A stretch of DNA of 64,000 bases from Variovorax sp. PBL-E5 (lineage in GTDB: Bacteria > Pseudomonadota > Gammaproteobacteria > Burkholderiales > Burkholderiaceae_C): NCBI RefSeq assembly GCF_901827185.1, contig NZ_LR594671.1:620001-684000 (forward strand), written 5' to 3'. Below are positions 17,809 through 25,760 of this stretch, one piece after another (positions within the stretch are counted from its first letter, which is position 1; each line of letters begins with the position of its first letter). Made by a program: the position numbers and the translations under genes. Under the pieces are notes generated by a model. The model saw only the letters and a program-made list of their open reading frames with translations. It had not been told where the DNA came from and ran no database searches.

Positions 17809-18744
17809 GTGGCACTCACCCCGGAAGAACTCGACCTGCGCCGCGAAGCGCTGGCCACCAGCACGCTCGACCACGGCCTGCAATTGCTCGGCGACCGCTG
17901 GACCATGGCGGTCGTGCTCGGCGCCTTCCTCGGCGTGCGCCGCTTCGACGAATGGCAGAGCCGGCTCGCCATACCGCGCCATACGCTGGCGCAGCGCCTG
18001 CGCGCGCTGACCGCGCTCGGCCTGCTGCGCCAGCGGCCGTATCAGGAACGGCCGCTGCGCCATGCCTACCATCTCACCGCCAAGGGCCTGTCGCTCTATC
18101 CGCATGTGCTGATGATGTGGTCGTGGGAGCGGCGCTGGGGCACGCGCGCGACCGACCTGCCGCAGCGGCTGGTGCACGCCGGCTGCGGCCACGCCTTCGT
18201 GCCTTGGCTCGCCTGTGGCGCCTGCCACGAGAAGGTCGGCATCGGCGACCTGGGCTTCACGCTGCAGCCGAACGCGGCGCTGCGCGCGCGCGCGCCCGCC
18301 CGCGGCCGCGCGCCCCGGCTCGCGCAGGCCGAAGGCGACGGCTCGAGCAGGGGCCTGCGCGTGGACCGCTGGGCGCTGCTGATCATCTCGGCCGTGCTGC
18401 TCGGCTGCCACCATTTCGACGAACTCAGCCACGTGCTGGGCATCGGCAGCAGCGTGCTGTCGCGCCGTCTGGGCGACATGGTCGACGCCGGGCTGCTGCT
18501 GTGCCAGGACGATCTGGTCGACGGGCGGCGCCGGGTCTATCGGCTCACGCCGGCGAGCCGCGATCTGTTCGGCTACATCCTCTGCTTCTCGAGCTGGGCG
18601 GCGCGCCATCATTTCCAGGAGCCGAGCTCGATCCGCCCCACGCACCGGGCCTGCGGACATCCGTTCGTACCCGAGGTCGTGTGCAGCCACTGCCGGCGGG
18701 TGCTGGAAGCGCGCGAGGTCCGCTTCGAGGCGAGCGCGCCGTGA
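17809..18744 (+). CDS. Two-domain HxlR-type regulator with duplicated Cys/His cluster
   Basis: This is a 311-residue protein with two HxlR-like winged helices in one chain, at about residues 18-110 (LGDRWTMAVVLGAFLGVRRF) and 184-270 (VDRWALLIISAVLLGCHHFD). Each is followed by the same motif, CGHxFVPxxxCxxC, at 126-139 and 282-295. The equal spacing of Cys, His, Cys and Cys suggests two metal or redox sites. The protein looks like an internal duplication, a covalent pseudo-dimer. It starts with GTG 10 bases after the thiolase and is the last gene of the catabolic operon, so it probably controls it. The metal-binding idea is inference. Confidence 0.85.
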   Translation: MALTPEELDLRREALATSTLDHGLQLLGDRWTMAVVLGAFLGVRRFDEWQSRLAIPRHTLAQRLRALTALGLLRQRPYQERPLRHAYHLTAKGLSLYPHVLMMWSWERRWGTRATDLPQRLVHAGCGHAFVPWLACGACHEKVGIGDLGFTLQPNAALRARAPARGRAPRLAQAEGDGSSRGLRVDRWALLIISAVLLGCHHFDELSHVLGIGSSVLSRRLGDMVDAGLLLCQDDLVDGRRRVYRLTPASRDLFGYILCFSSWAARHHFQEPSSIRPTHRACGHPFVPEVVCSHCRRVLEAREVRFEASAP

Positions 18745-18747
18745 GGC

Positions 18748-18768
18748 GCGGCGATGGCCATTCGCCGC
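18748..18768 (+). terminator. Hairpin after the catabolic operon
   Basis: A perfect 7-base inverted repeat, GCGGCGA-N7-TCGCCGC, begins four bases after the HxlR stop codon. No T-run follows, so if it ends transcription it is not a standard intrinsic terminator. It may instead protect the mRNA 3' end. Confidence 0.35.
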
Positions 18769-18897
18769 CTGTGGCTTCCCGTGCGATCGAGACATTTTTC
18801 ACGATCGGCGAGATCAGCACGCTCACGGCCGGCGTGCCAACGTGACTCATGACGGTTCCGGTCCAGGAACGTCACTCACAGTCAAAGGAAGCAATAC

Positions 18898-20355
18898 ATG
18901 GATGCCTTTCGCAACATTTTCGGAATCCGCCCGTCTCCCACGACGCAGATCGCGGTCGGATCAAGGTCGTCGTCGGATTTCAAGATTGAATTTCTCTCGG
19001 CATTGAAGACCAATTCCCATTTCAGGCAGCGCGGCTTCAATGGGCTGGTTGCCCGTTATATGGAGCTGTCGCCAGACTCGCCGGAAGGTTCGAAAGAAGA
19101 TCAGGTATATCGAATAGAGCTGCTGGCGACGGTGATCTCGGAATGCATGCTTCATGGCGAGACCGAGGCGCTTCATATTCTCCTCACGAACGAGCGGATC
19201 AACACACTCGGCGTTTACGGCAGGAAAGTAGGCATGTCGCTGCAGGGCTGGGAAACATTGCGGGATGCGCTGCCAAAGGATTTCGCTGCCCCCAATTTTT
19301 TTATCGCCAATACGACCATCGACGGCTCCCAGTGCAAGGTAGTGTTCGAGGTCATGCATCGAATGCCTGCCTTGAACAACATCCGTTTATTCAAGGTGAC
19401 GCTGCAGGACAAAGACTTCGAGGGTGTGGATTGTCTGTGTCTGAGCAAGCCCCTCCTGCTCGATGTCTACGGTGGATATAAATCGGAACTCATGGTGCTC
19501 AAAATCGTGGAGAAAACCCAGCTTCGCGAGTTGAATATGCATGGCTGCGACCTAAACGATGTTCCACAGCTCCATGTGGTCCAAGCGCTGAAGGAGCACC
19601 AGCAAGGGATCGAGGCGCTCTGGTGGGCTCCTGCCAGCTGCTTCCCGGAGCCCGTCAAATTGCTGATCGACGTCTGTGAGAAGAACGCGAACTCGCTGAC
19701 CAGTTTTTCGCTGGAGGACGCCGACGTTTCCGACGCTCTCGGCGACAAAACGATCCACCTCGCCAGACTGACGCAAATCAACGGTCTTCGCGTACTTAAT
19801 CTCAAGAACAACTATTACATACATGACTCGATCCTGGCGCAGACTGTCCAGATGCTGCGAGACGGCAAGACGAAGTTGCGGGAGTTGAACCTGTATCGAA
19901 CCGCCGCAGGCCCTCTTTGTTTCCAAGAACTGGCGATCGCTCTGAAACAGAACACGACGCTGACCCGGCTCACGATCAGTTGGAATGCCGAAGGCGTCAA
20001 GCTTCTGATGGAGGCCATGGAGTTCAACGAAACCCTGCAGGAAATCAACGTGCTCGACGCGGAAAGACATCCGGAGGAGGTGCAGCAGCTCCAGGCATAT
20101 GGCCACCGCAATCGCGAGCTGATGTACCAGCGGATGAAAGTTCCTAACGTTTCTTATATACAGGGTGGCATGGGGGTGCTGCTGAACAGTGGTCAGGTTC
20201 GGATGTATGAAGATCTCGCCAACTTTGCGGCCACGGTGGCATACGAGCTAGACCGGGAGTCGGCCCTTCATTTGGCCGTCCTCAACAGGGCAGCCTGGGC
20301 GGATGCCGAAGAAGCCAAGCAGGATTGGGACAAGAAGCGGCAGCAGGACGAATAA
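18898..20355 (+). CDS. Low-GC leucine-rich-repeat protein
   Basis: This is a 485-residue protein with irregular leucine-rich repeats at about residues 205-400, such as LRELNMHGCDL, LRVLNLKNNYY, LRELNLYRTAA, LTRLTISWN and LQEINVL. They look closest to the long RNase-inhibitor type. No signal peptide or membrane helix is seen. The N terminus is Ser/Thr/Pro-rich (RPSPTTQIAVGSRSSSD) and the C terminus is charged and helical. GC content is about half by eye, clearly below the neighbours, and codon use differs, which points to transfer. AAGGA precedes the ATG. LRR proteins of this build are often secreted effectors, but no secretion gene or hrp-type box is present here. Function unknown. Confidence 0.8.
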   Translation: MDAFRNIFGIRPSPTTQIAVGSRSSSDFKIEFLSALKTNSHFRQRGFNGLVARYMELSPDSPEGSKEDQVYRIELLATVISECMLHGETEALHILLTNERINTLGVYGRKVGMSLQGWETLRDALPKDFAAPNFFIANTTIDGSQCKVVFEVMHRMPALNNIRLFKVTLQDKDFEGVDCLCLSKPLLLDVYGGYKSELMVLKIVEKTQLRELNMHGCDLNDVPQLHVVQALKEHQQGIEALWWAPASCFPEPVKLLIDVCEKNANSLTSFSLEDADVSDALGDKTIHLARLTQINGLRVLNLKNNYYIHDSILAQTVQMLRDGKTKLRELNLYRTAAGPLCFQELAIALKQNTTLTRLTISWNAEGVKLLMEAMEFNETLQEINVLDAERHPEEVQQLQAYGHRNRELMYQRMKVPNVSYIQGGMGVLLNSGQVRMYEDLANFAATVAYELDRESALHLAVLNRAAWADAEEAKQDWDKKRQQDE

Positions 20356-20451
20356 CGGCGGCAGGACGAGCCGCAGCGTCCGGATGGGGCGCCCGGCGGC
20401 CGGTGAGGTGCGGCGATGGGTCGCCGTCCTTCGGCGGCCAGCGGGCGCCGC

Positions 20452-21561
20452 TCAGCCGCGCGAGAGCGAAAGGATGTGGCCGCTGCGCGGATCGCCGCGG
20501 CCCGAGCGCACCGCCGCGTAGGCCGCCTGCACCGCCGCAGCGCCGTGATGGTGCTCGACGCGCAGCCAGGGCGCGCGTGGATCCGTCACCTGCGTGGTGA
20601 AGGCGTTCCACGCCAGCGCCATGCGTTCGCCGAAGCGCTCTGCGCCCCATTCGGCGCTGCGCTTCTTGATCTGCGCCGGCGCAAAGAAGAGCGTGGCGCG
20701 CGGGCCGGGCAGGTCGCGGCCCGCGCCGCTGGGCGCGAGCTGGTCCACGTGCGCGCCGCCGATCGAGGCGCTGTATTTCAACCGGGTGAAGCGCGTGTGC
20801 ACGGCGTGCCGCAGCGCGCCATTGCCGGCGAAGTCGATGTAGACGCACGGCATGTCGGCCGCCAGCTGGTCGAGTTCCTCGTAGGCCAGCACGCGCTCGT
20901 AGCAGCCCAGCGATTCGCAGAAGGCCTTGTTGGCGGCCGAGGTCAGGCCGACCACTTCGATGCCGTCGCGCTGCGCGAGCTGGAAGGCGGTGCCGTAGGC
21001 GGTCTTGCTCGATGCGCTCGAGAGCAACGCGACGCCGGGATCGGCGCCGAAGAAATCGTTGTCGGCGAAGAAGTCGTCGATCAGCCACGAGGTGATGAAG
21101 AGCGGGCGCAGCAGCGCCTGGATGTCTTCGGTGCCGGCGGTGTAGAGCGGGTCGGCCTGGCTGCGGAAATACTGGTTGTAGACCGCGGGCAGCGCGGCGC
21201 GGTGGGCGGTGCCGTCGGCGAAGCGCTCCGGCGACAGGCGCTCGGGCGTGAGCACGACCGCCGAGGCCATCGGGAAGTAGCCGTACAGGAGCTCGCCGAC
21301 CGCGACGCCCGGATGCAGCGAGTGCGTGACGGTCGCGAAACCCCACACGGGGATGGTGCCCCAGCCGTCTTCGCCGGTCGGGTAGAACTGCCAGTAGTTC
21401 ATGGCCTCGCCGAAGGCGGCGTAGGTGATGTTGTTGGCCGTGAGGGCGAAGCTGTCGATCCGCACGCGGACCTGGCCGTCGGCCAGGCGCGTGTCATCGG
21501 CCTCGTGAAGGCGAGTGATCGAGAGATCGTCCTTGCGGATCTGCAGTTCGATGGTGCTCAT
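20452..21561 (-). CDS. DUF2855 family protein
   Basis: This is a 369-residue protein with an MDR-like N-terminal part (VRVRIDSFALTANNITYAAFGEAM) and a likely Rossmann-type core around ALLSSASSKTAYGTAFQLAQ and VVGLTSAANKAFCESLGCYE. This matches the DUF2855 group, distant relatives of quinone reductases. No zinc ligands or standard GxGxxG are obvious, so activity is unproven. It stands alone, converging with the LRR gene and lying after the ohr terminator. Confidence 0.85.
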   Translation of the reverse strand: MSTIELQIRKDDLSITRLHEADDTRLADGQVRVRIDSFALTANNITYAAFGEAMNYWQFYPTGEDGWGTIPVWGFATVTHSLHPGVAVGELLYGYFPMASAVVLTPERLSPERFADGTAHRAALPAVYNQYFRSQADPLYTAGTEDIQALLRPLFITSWLIDDFFADNDFFGADPGVALLSSASSKTAYGTAFQLAQRDGIEVVGLTSAANKAFCESLGCYERVLAYEELDQLAADMPCVYIDFAGNGALRHAVHTRFTRLKYSASIGGAHVDQLAPSGAGRDLPGPRATLFFAPAQIKKRSAEWGAERFGERMALAWNAFTTQVTDPRAPWLRVEHHHGAAAVQAAYAAVRSGRGDPRSGHILSLSRG

Positions 21562-21595
21562 GAAATCACGTTACCGCAGACCTGCGTCGCTTGCT

Positions 21596-21641
21596 TGAAA
21601 AAAGCCCGGTGCCGCGTCGCATGGGCGACGCCGCACCGGGC
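21596..21641 (-). terminator. Intrinsic terminator of ohr
   Basis: A 17-base stem with one mismatch (21604-21620 pairing with 21625-21641, loop ATGG) is followed on the minus strand by six T residues. It lies 26 bases after the ohr stop codon, so it ends the ohrR-ohr transcript. Confidence 0.88.
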
Positions 21642-21666
21642 CTTTCGCGAAACGGGCCGGCCGCGA

Positions 21667-22092
21667 TCAGACGATCGAGAGTTCGACGTCGATGTTGCCG
21701 CGCGTGGCGTTCGAGTACGGGCACACCTGGTGCGCGGCCTCGACCAGCTGCTTCTTCTGCGCATCGTCCAGGCCCGGCAGCGTGATCGCGAGCTTGACCG
21801 CGATGCCGTAGGCCGCGCCGCCGTCCGTCGGGCCGAGGGAAACGCTGGCGTCGATGGCCACGTCGTCCGGCACCTTGACCTTGATCTTGGGACCGACCGC
21901 CTTCATCGCGCCGATGAAGCAGGCCGAGTAGCCGACCGCGAACAGCTGCTCGGGGTTGGTGCCGGGCTTGCCGGTGCCGGGCGAGCTGAGCTTGACGTCG
22001 AGCGCGTCGTCGCTGGTCTTGCCGGCGCCGTCGCGGCCGCCGATGGTGTGGGACTGCGCGGTGTAGAGCACTTTGTCGAGTTTCTTGACCAT
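21667..22092 (-). CDS. ohr: Organic hydroperoxide resistance protein Ohr
   Basis: This is a 141-residue OsmC/Ohr thiol peroxidase that reduces organic hydroperoxides. The two catalytic cysteines are Cys58 (VGYSACFIGAM) and Cys124 (HQVCPYSNATRGN). The supporting Arg20 and Glu48 (NPEQLF) are also visible. I chose the ATG of MVKKLDKVLY because an AAGGAA site precedes it; the frame is open 35 codons further upstream. It lies 32 bases after ohrR on the same strand and is probably co-transcribed from the operator upstream of ohrR. Confidence 0.96.
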   Translation of the reverse strand: MVKKLDKVLYTAQSHTIGGRDGAGKTSDDALDVKLSSPGTGKPGTNPEQLFAVGYSACFIGAMKAVGPKIKVKVPDDVAIDASVSLGPTDGGAAYGIAVKLAITLPGLDDAQKKQLVEAAHQVCPYSNATRGNIDVELSIV

Positions 22093-22124
22093 GGTGGTTC
22101 CTTCGGTTGGTTGGGGGAAAAAGA

Positions 22125-22577
22125 CTAGGCAGCCTTGACGCGATCGCGCAGGGTCTGGATCTGCTGCGTGAGGGCGATGAGTTCGGGCACCGAGCACTGC
22201 GTGGCGGCCATCAGGCAGCCCGGCACGCCGGCGGCGCGCGCCTTGAGCTTGCGGCCCGCGGCGGTGAGGGTGACGCGGACCCGGCGCTCGTCATCGACAT
22301 CGCGGATGCGCGCCACCAGGCCGCTGGCTTCGAGCCGCTTGAGCAAGGGCGTGAGCGTGCCCGAATCGAGCGAGAGTCGCTCGCCGAGCTCGGACACCAT
22401 GAGCCCGTCGCGCTCCCACAGCACCAGCATCACGAGGTATTGCGGGTAGGTGAGATGGAGCTTGTCGAGCAGCGGCTTGTAGAGCTTGGTCATCGCCAGC
22501 GAGGCGGAGTAGACCGCGAAGCAGAGCTGGTTGTCGAGCCGGAGCATCTCGTCGGTCGATGGGGGCTGGGTGCGCAT
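22125..22577 (-). CDS. ohrR: Organic hydroperoxide sensor OhrR (MarR family)
   Basis: This is a 150-residue MarR-type repressor. The sensing cysteine is at position 19 ([13 protein letters not shown]), and two more cysteines lie at 121 and 128 near the C terminus, which fits the two-cysteine OhrR class. The winged helix spans about residues 55-100 ([27 protein letters not shown]). I favour the ATG at 22577 over the upstream one at 22598, because the latter would lie inside the operator. When oxidised it should release its operator and induce itself and ohr. Confidence 0.95.
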   Translation of the reverse strand: MRTQPPSTDEMLRLDNQLCFAVYSASLAMTKLYKPLLDKLHLTYPQYLVMLVLWERDGLMVSELGERLSLDSGTLTPLLKRLEASGLVARIRDVDDERRVRVTLTAAGRKLKARAAGVPGCLMAATQCSVPELIALTQQIQTLRDRVKAA

Positions 22578-22595
22578 GGCCGGAAGTATAGCCTC

Positions 22596-22622
22596 CAATT
22601 AAATTGTGTGCAATGTAATTTG
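22596..22622 (-). promoter_or_regulatory. OhrR operator (tandem half-sites)
   Basis: The sequence CAATTAAATTGTG followed by CAATGTAATTTG stands out as AT-rich in GC-rich DNA. It closely matches the known OhrR box, a tandem of CAATTAAATTG-like palindromes. It lies 19 bases upstream of the chosen ohrR start, as expected for autorepression of ohrR-ohr. Confidence 0.85.
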
Positions 22623-22640
22623 TGAGAATTGTTGTCTTGC

Positions 22641-22675
22641 CCCCCTCTCCCTCCGGGAGAGGGCTGGGGTGAGCG
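22641..22675. repeat. CCCTCTCCC...GGGAGAGGG intergenic hairpin
   Basis: Nine-base arms (22643-22651 and 22655-22663) form a perfect hairpin with loop TCC, followed by CTGGGGTGAG. This pattern is a common dispersed repeat in many proteobacteria (recalled, not searched). It lies between the ohrR operator and the end of the crotonase gene. Confidence 0.6.
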
Positions 22676-22699
22676 CGCCGGACCTCCGCAAAGGCCCCC

Positions 22700-23515
22700 T
22701 CATCGCCCACTGAACCGCGAAGGTCTCCGCTCGACAAAGGACCGTACCCCTTCGGCCGCATCCTCGCTGTTCGCCAGCCGCTGCTGCACCGGAATGAAAT
22801 CCGCGACGGCTGCCGCCGGCCCCTGTTCGATCGCCTTCACTACATTGAGCCGTGTCGCCACCACCGCCAGCGGCGCCTGCGCCGCGATGCGCTGCGCGAT
22901 GCGCAAAGCCTCGTCGAGTTCCTCCCCGGCCGGCACCACCTTCTGCACGAAGTTCAGCCGGAAGGCCTCGGCGCTGCCGAACTCGTCGGCCGTCAGCAGA
23001 TGCAGCATGGCGTTGCCCAGCCCCGCGCGCTCCGCCATGCGCAGCGTCGCGCCGCCGGTGGCCATGATGCCGCGCTGCACTTCCATCTGCGAGAAGCGGC
23101 AGTTGTCGGCCGCGACCACGATGTCGGCGCCCAGCATCAGCTCGATGCCGACCGTGAAGCAGATCCCCTTGACCGCCACCACCATCGGCTTGCTGCGTCG
23201 CCGGTAGCCGGGCAGGCCGTAGTCGTGCGGCTCGACCAGTCCTGCGGGAATCGCCTTCTCGCCGCGCTTCATGTACTCGGCCACCGCGGGCAGATCCAGC
23301 CCGGCGGTGAAGTGATCGCCGAATGCGTGCAGCACGCCCACGCGCAGCGCCGGATCGTCGTCGAGCCGCGTGTAGGCCTCGGCCAGTTCGCGGAACATGC
23401 GCGGCGTCCAGCCGTTGCGCTTGGTCGGGCGGTTGATGCCGATCAGCAGCACGTGGTCGAGCACCTGGGTGTCGATGCAGCCTTCGGGCGGCGGCGTGGT
23501 GGGCGTGGCGGTCAT
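22700..23515 (-). CDS. Crotonase / enoyl-CoA hydratase family protein
   Basis: This is a 271-residue crotonase-fold protein. The CoA-binding region FTAGLDLPAVAEYM and the oxyanion-hole segment KGICFTVGIELMLGADIVVA are present, as is GIMATGGATLRMAERAG. The usual pair of catalytic acidic residues is not obvious in the second region, so hydratase, isomerase or hydrolase activity remains open. It starts 12 bases after the 3-hydroxyacyl-CoA dehydrogenase gene, and the two form an operon for beta-oxidation-type steps. Confidence 0.88.
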   Translation of the reverse strand: MTATPTTPPPEGCIDTQVLDHVLLIGINRPTKRNGWTPRMFRELAEAYTRLDDDPALRVGVLHAFGDHFTAGLDLPAVAEYMKRGEKAIPAGLVEPHDYGLPGYRRRSKPMVVAVKGICFTVGIELMLGADIVVAADNCRFSQMEVQRGIMATGGATLRMAERAGLGNAMLHLLTADEFGSAEAFRLNFVQKVVPAGEELDEALRIAQRIAAQAPLAVVATRLNVVKAIEQGPAAAVADFIPVQQRLANSEDAAEGVRSFVERRPSRFSGR

Positions 23516-23527
23516 GGACGACCTCGT

Positions 23528-24376
23528 TCAGTAGCTGTAGACGCCGCGGCCCGTCTTGCGGCCCAGCTGTCCGGCCGCCACCATCTCCTTGAGCAGCGGG
23601 CAGGGCCGGTACTTGGAGTCGCCGAACTGTTCGAGGTAGACCTCCATCACGGCCAGGCAGACATCGAGCCCGATCATGTCGGCCAGTGCCAGCGGCCCGA
23701 TCGGCTGGTTGCAGCCCAGCTTCATGCCGGCGTCGATGTCCTCGGCCGTCGCAAGCCCTTCGGCCAGCACGAAGAAGGCCTCGTTGATCATCGGCACCAG
23801 AATGCGGTTGACCACGAAGCCGGGCGCGTTCTTCACCGTGATCGGCGACTTGCCCAGCGTCACCGCCAGCGCCTTCACCGCATCGTGCGTGGCGTCGCTG
23901 GTGAGGTAGCCGCGGATGATCTCGACCAGCGCCATCATCGGCACCGGGTTGAAGAAGTGCATGCCGATGAAGCGGTCGGCGCGCGAGGTGGCCGCCGCCA
24001 GCTGGGTGATCGAGATCGACGAGGTGTTCGAGGCGATGATCGCTTCGGGCGGGGGCAGGGCATCGACCTGCTGGAGGATCTTGAGCTTGAGCGCGTGGTT
24101 CTCGGTCGCCGCCTCGATCACGAGTTGAGCCGCCTTGAGCTCGTCGTAGTTCGTCGAACCCTTGATCAGCGCCAGCGCGGCATCCTTCTGCGCCGTGCTG
24201 AGCTTGTCCTTCTTGATCAGCCTGTCGAGACTGCCGGCGACCGTCGAGAGGCCCTTGTCGACCGCGGCCTGCGCGATGTCGACCATCACGACCTTGACGC
24301 CCGCGACGGCGCAGGCCTGCGCGATGCCGTTGCCCATCGTGCCCGCGCCGATGATGCCGACTGTGTGGATTGCCAT
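23528..24376 (-). CDS. 3-hydroxybutyryl-CoA dehydrogenase family protein
   Basis: This is a 282-residue NAD-dependent 3-hydroxyacyl-CoA dehydrogenase. The N-terminal NAD fold is VGIIGAGTMGNGIAQACAVAG. The catalytic region IGMHFFNPVPMMALVEIIRG carries the conserved His, and KNAPGFVVNRILVPMINEAF and GCNQPIGPLALADMIGLD follow. I chose the ATG of MAIHTVG; the frame is open for 91 codons upstream but without family sequence. It resembles PaaH/Hbd. It forms an operon with the crotonase and faces purT. Confidence 0.94.
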   Translation of the reverse strand: MAIHTVGIIGAGTMGNGIAQACAVAGVKVVMVDIAQAAVDKGLSTVAGSLDRLIKKDKLSTAQKDAALALIKGSTNYDELKAAQLVIEAATENHALKLKILQQVDALPPPEAIIASNTSSISITQLAAATSRADRFIGMHFFNPVPMMALVEIIRGYLTSDATHDAVKALAVTLGKSPITVKNAPGFVVNRILVPMINEAFFVLAEGLATAEDIDAGMKLGCNQPIGPLALADMIGLDVCLAVMEVYLEQFGDSKYRPCPLLKEMVAAGQLGRKTGRGVYSY

Positions 24377-24533
24377 GAGAAATGCTCCTGAAGAAAAAAA
24401 GGGAGGGACGCTCCGAAGTCGCCCATCACGGCATTGTGAAACACGCGCGCGGGCGCCGCATTGCCGCGTGTGACAGCGGGCTTGATTTACAGTCCTGCGT
24501 ACCCGTCTCCTTCTTCTGCACGAACCCGTACCC

Positions 24534-25736
24534 ATGACCACCCTCGGCACCCCCTTGTCTCCTTCCGCCACCCGTGTGATGCTGCTCGGCTCGGGCGAGC
24601 TCGGCAAGGAAGTGCTGATCGCGCTGCAGCGCCTCGGCGTCGAAACCATCGCGGTCGACCGCTACGAGAATGCGCCGGGCCAGCAGGTGGCGCACCATGC
24701 GCGCACCCTCACGATGAGCGATCCCGTGCAGCTGAAAGCGCTGATCGAGGCCGAGCGGCCGCTGCTGGTGGTGCCCGAGATCGAGGCCATCGCCACGCCG
24801 GTGCTGCAGCAGCTCGAGGATGCCGGCGTGGTGCGCGTGATCCCGACCGCGCGCGCCGCGCGCCTCACGATGGACCGCGAAGGCATTCGCCGCCTGGCCG
24901 CCGAGACGCTGGGCGTGCCGACCAGCCCCTACAAGTTCTGCGATTCGCTGGCCCAGCTGCAGGCGGCGATCGACGAAGGCATCGGCTATCCCTGCATCGT
25001 CAAGCCCGTGATGAGCAGCTCGGGCAAGGGCCAGAGCAAGATCGACGGGCCGGCCGACGTCCAGAAGGCCTGGGACTGTGCGATGGCCGGGGGCCGGGTG
25101 AGCCACGGCCGCGTGATCGTCGAGGGCTTCATCGATTTCGACTACGAGATCACGCTGCTCACGGTGCGCGCGCTCGACGAGGCCGGCGCCGTGCAGACCC
25201 GCTTCTGCGAGCCCATCGGCCACCTGCAGGTCCATGGCGACTATGTCGAGAGCTGGCAGCCGCATCCGATGGCGCCGGCCGCGCTGCAAAAGGCGCAGCA
25301 GATCGCGCAGGCGGTGACGGCCGATCTCGGCGGGCAGGGACTCTTCGGCGTCGAGCTGTTCGTCAAGTGCGAGCAGGTCTGGTTCAGCGAGGTCAGCCCG
25401 CGGCCGCACGACACCGGCCTGGTGACCCTGGCGACCCAGTGGCAGAACGAGTTCGAGCTGCATGCGCGCGCGATCCTCGGCCTGCCGGTCGACACCACGC
25501 TCAAGAGCGCGGGCGCGAGCGCCGTGGTCTACGGCGGCGTGGATGCGGCCGGCATCGTCTTCGACGGCGTGGCCGATGCGCTGCGCGTGCCCGGCACCGA
25601 TGTGCGCCTGTTCGGCAAGCCCGAGAGCTTCGTCAAGCGCCGCATGGGCGTGGCGGTGGCGCATGCGGCCGACATCGACACCGCGCGCCGCAATGCCAAG
25701 GAAGCCGCGTCGCGCATCCGCCCTCGCCGGGCCTGA
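24534..25736 (+). CDS. purT: Formate-dependent GAR transformylase PurT
   Basis: This is phosphoribosylglycinamide formyltransferase 2, 400 residues, an ATP-grasp enzyme using formate and ATP in purine synthesis. It shows [21 protein letters not shown], the ATP-grasp [17 protein letters not shown], and the metal-binding FGVELFVK and [10 protein letters not shown] segments. Length is as expected. It is monocistronic or leads the esterase gene 24 bases downstream. No PUR-box-like operator was recognised in the 157-base upstream gap. Confidence 0.97.
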   Translation: MTTLGTPLSPSATRVMLLGSGELGKEVLIALQRLGVETIAVDRYENAPGQQVAHHARTLTMSDPVQLKALIEAERPLLVVPEIEAIATPVLQQLEDAGVVRVIPTARAARLTMDREGIRRLAAETLGVPTSPYKFCDSLAQLQAAIDEGIGYPCIVKPVMSSSGKGQSKIDGPADVQKAWDCAMAGGRVSHGRVIVEGFIDFDYEITLLTVRALDEAGAVQTRFCEPIGHLQVHGDYVESWQPHPMAPAALQKAQQIAQAVTADLGGQGLFGVELFVKCEQVWFSEVSPRPHDTGLVTLATQWQNEFELHARAILGLPVDTTLKSAGASAVVYGGVDAAGIVFDGVADALRVPGTDVRLFGKPESFVKRRMGVAVAHAADIDTARRNAKEAASRIRPRRA

Positions 25737-25760
25737 ACTTCACACCTCCGGAGACTCCCC

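Noticed and set aside
18745..18897. A possible hrp-type (PIP or hrp II) box upstream of the LRR gene.
   Set aside because: No TTCG-N15/16-TTCG pair was found. GTTCC...GGAAC is a short inverted repeat without known meaning.
22636..22699. The CCCTCTCCC hairpin as a terminator for the crotonase operon.
   Set aside because: It lies downstream of the crotonase stop on the minus strand, but no T-run follows and the same hairpin is a common dispersed repeat.
24377..24533. A sigma-70 promoter or PurR box for purT.
   Set aside because: TTGCCG and ATTTAC are present at about 18 bases spacing but match the consensus poorly. No palindromic PUR box was found.
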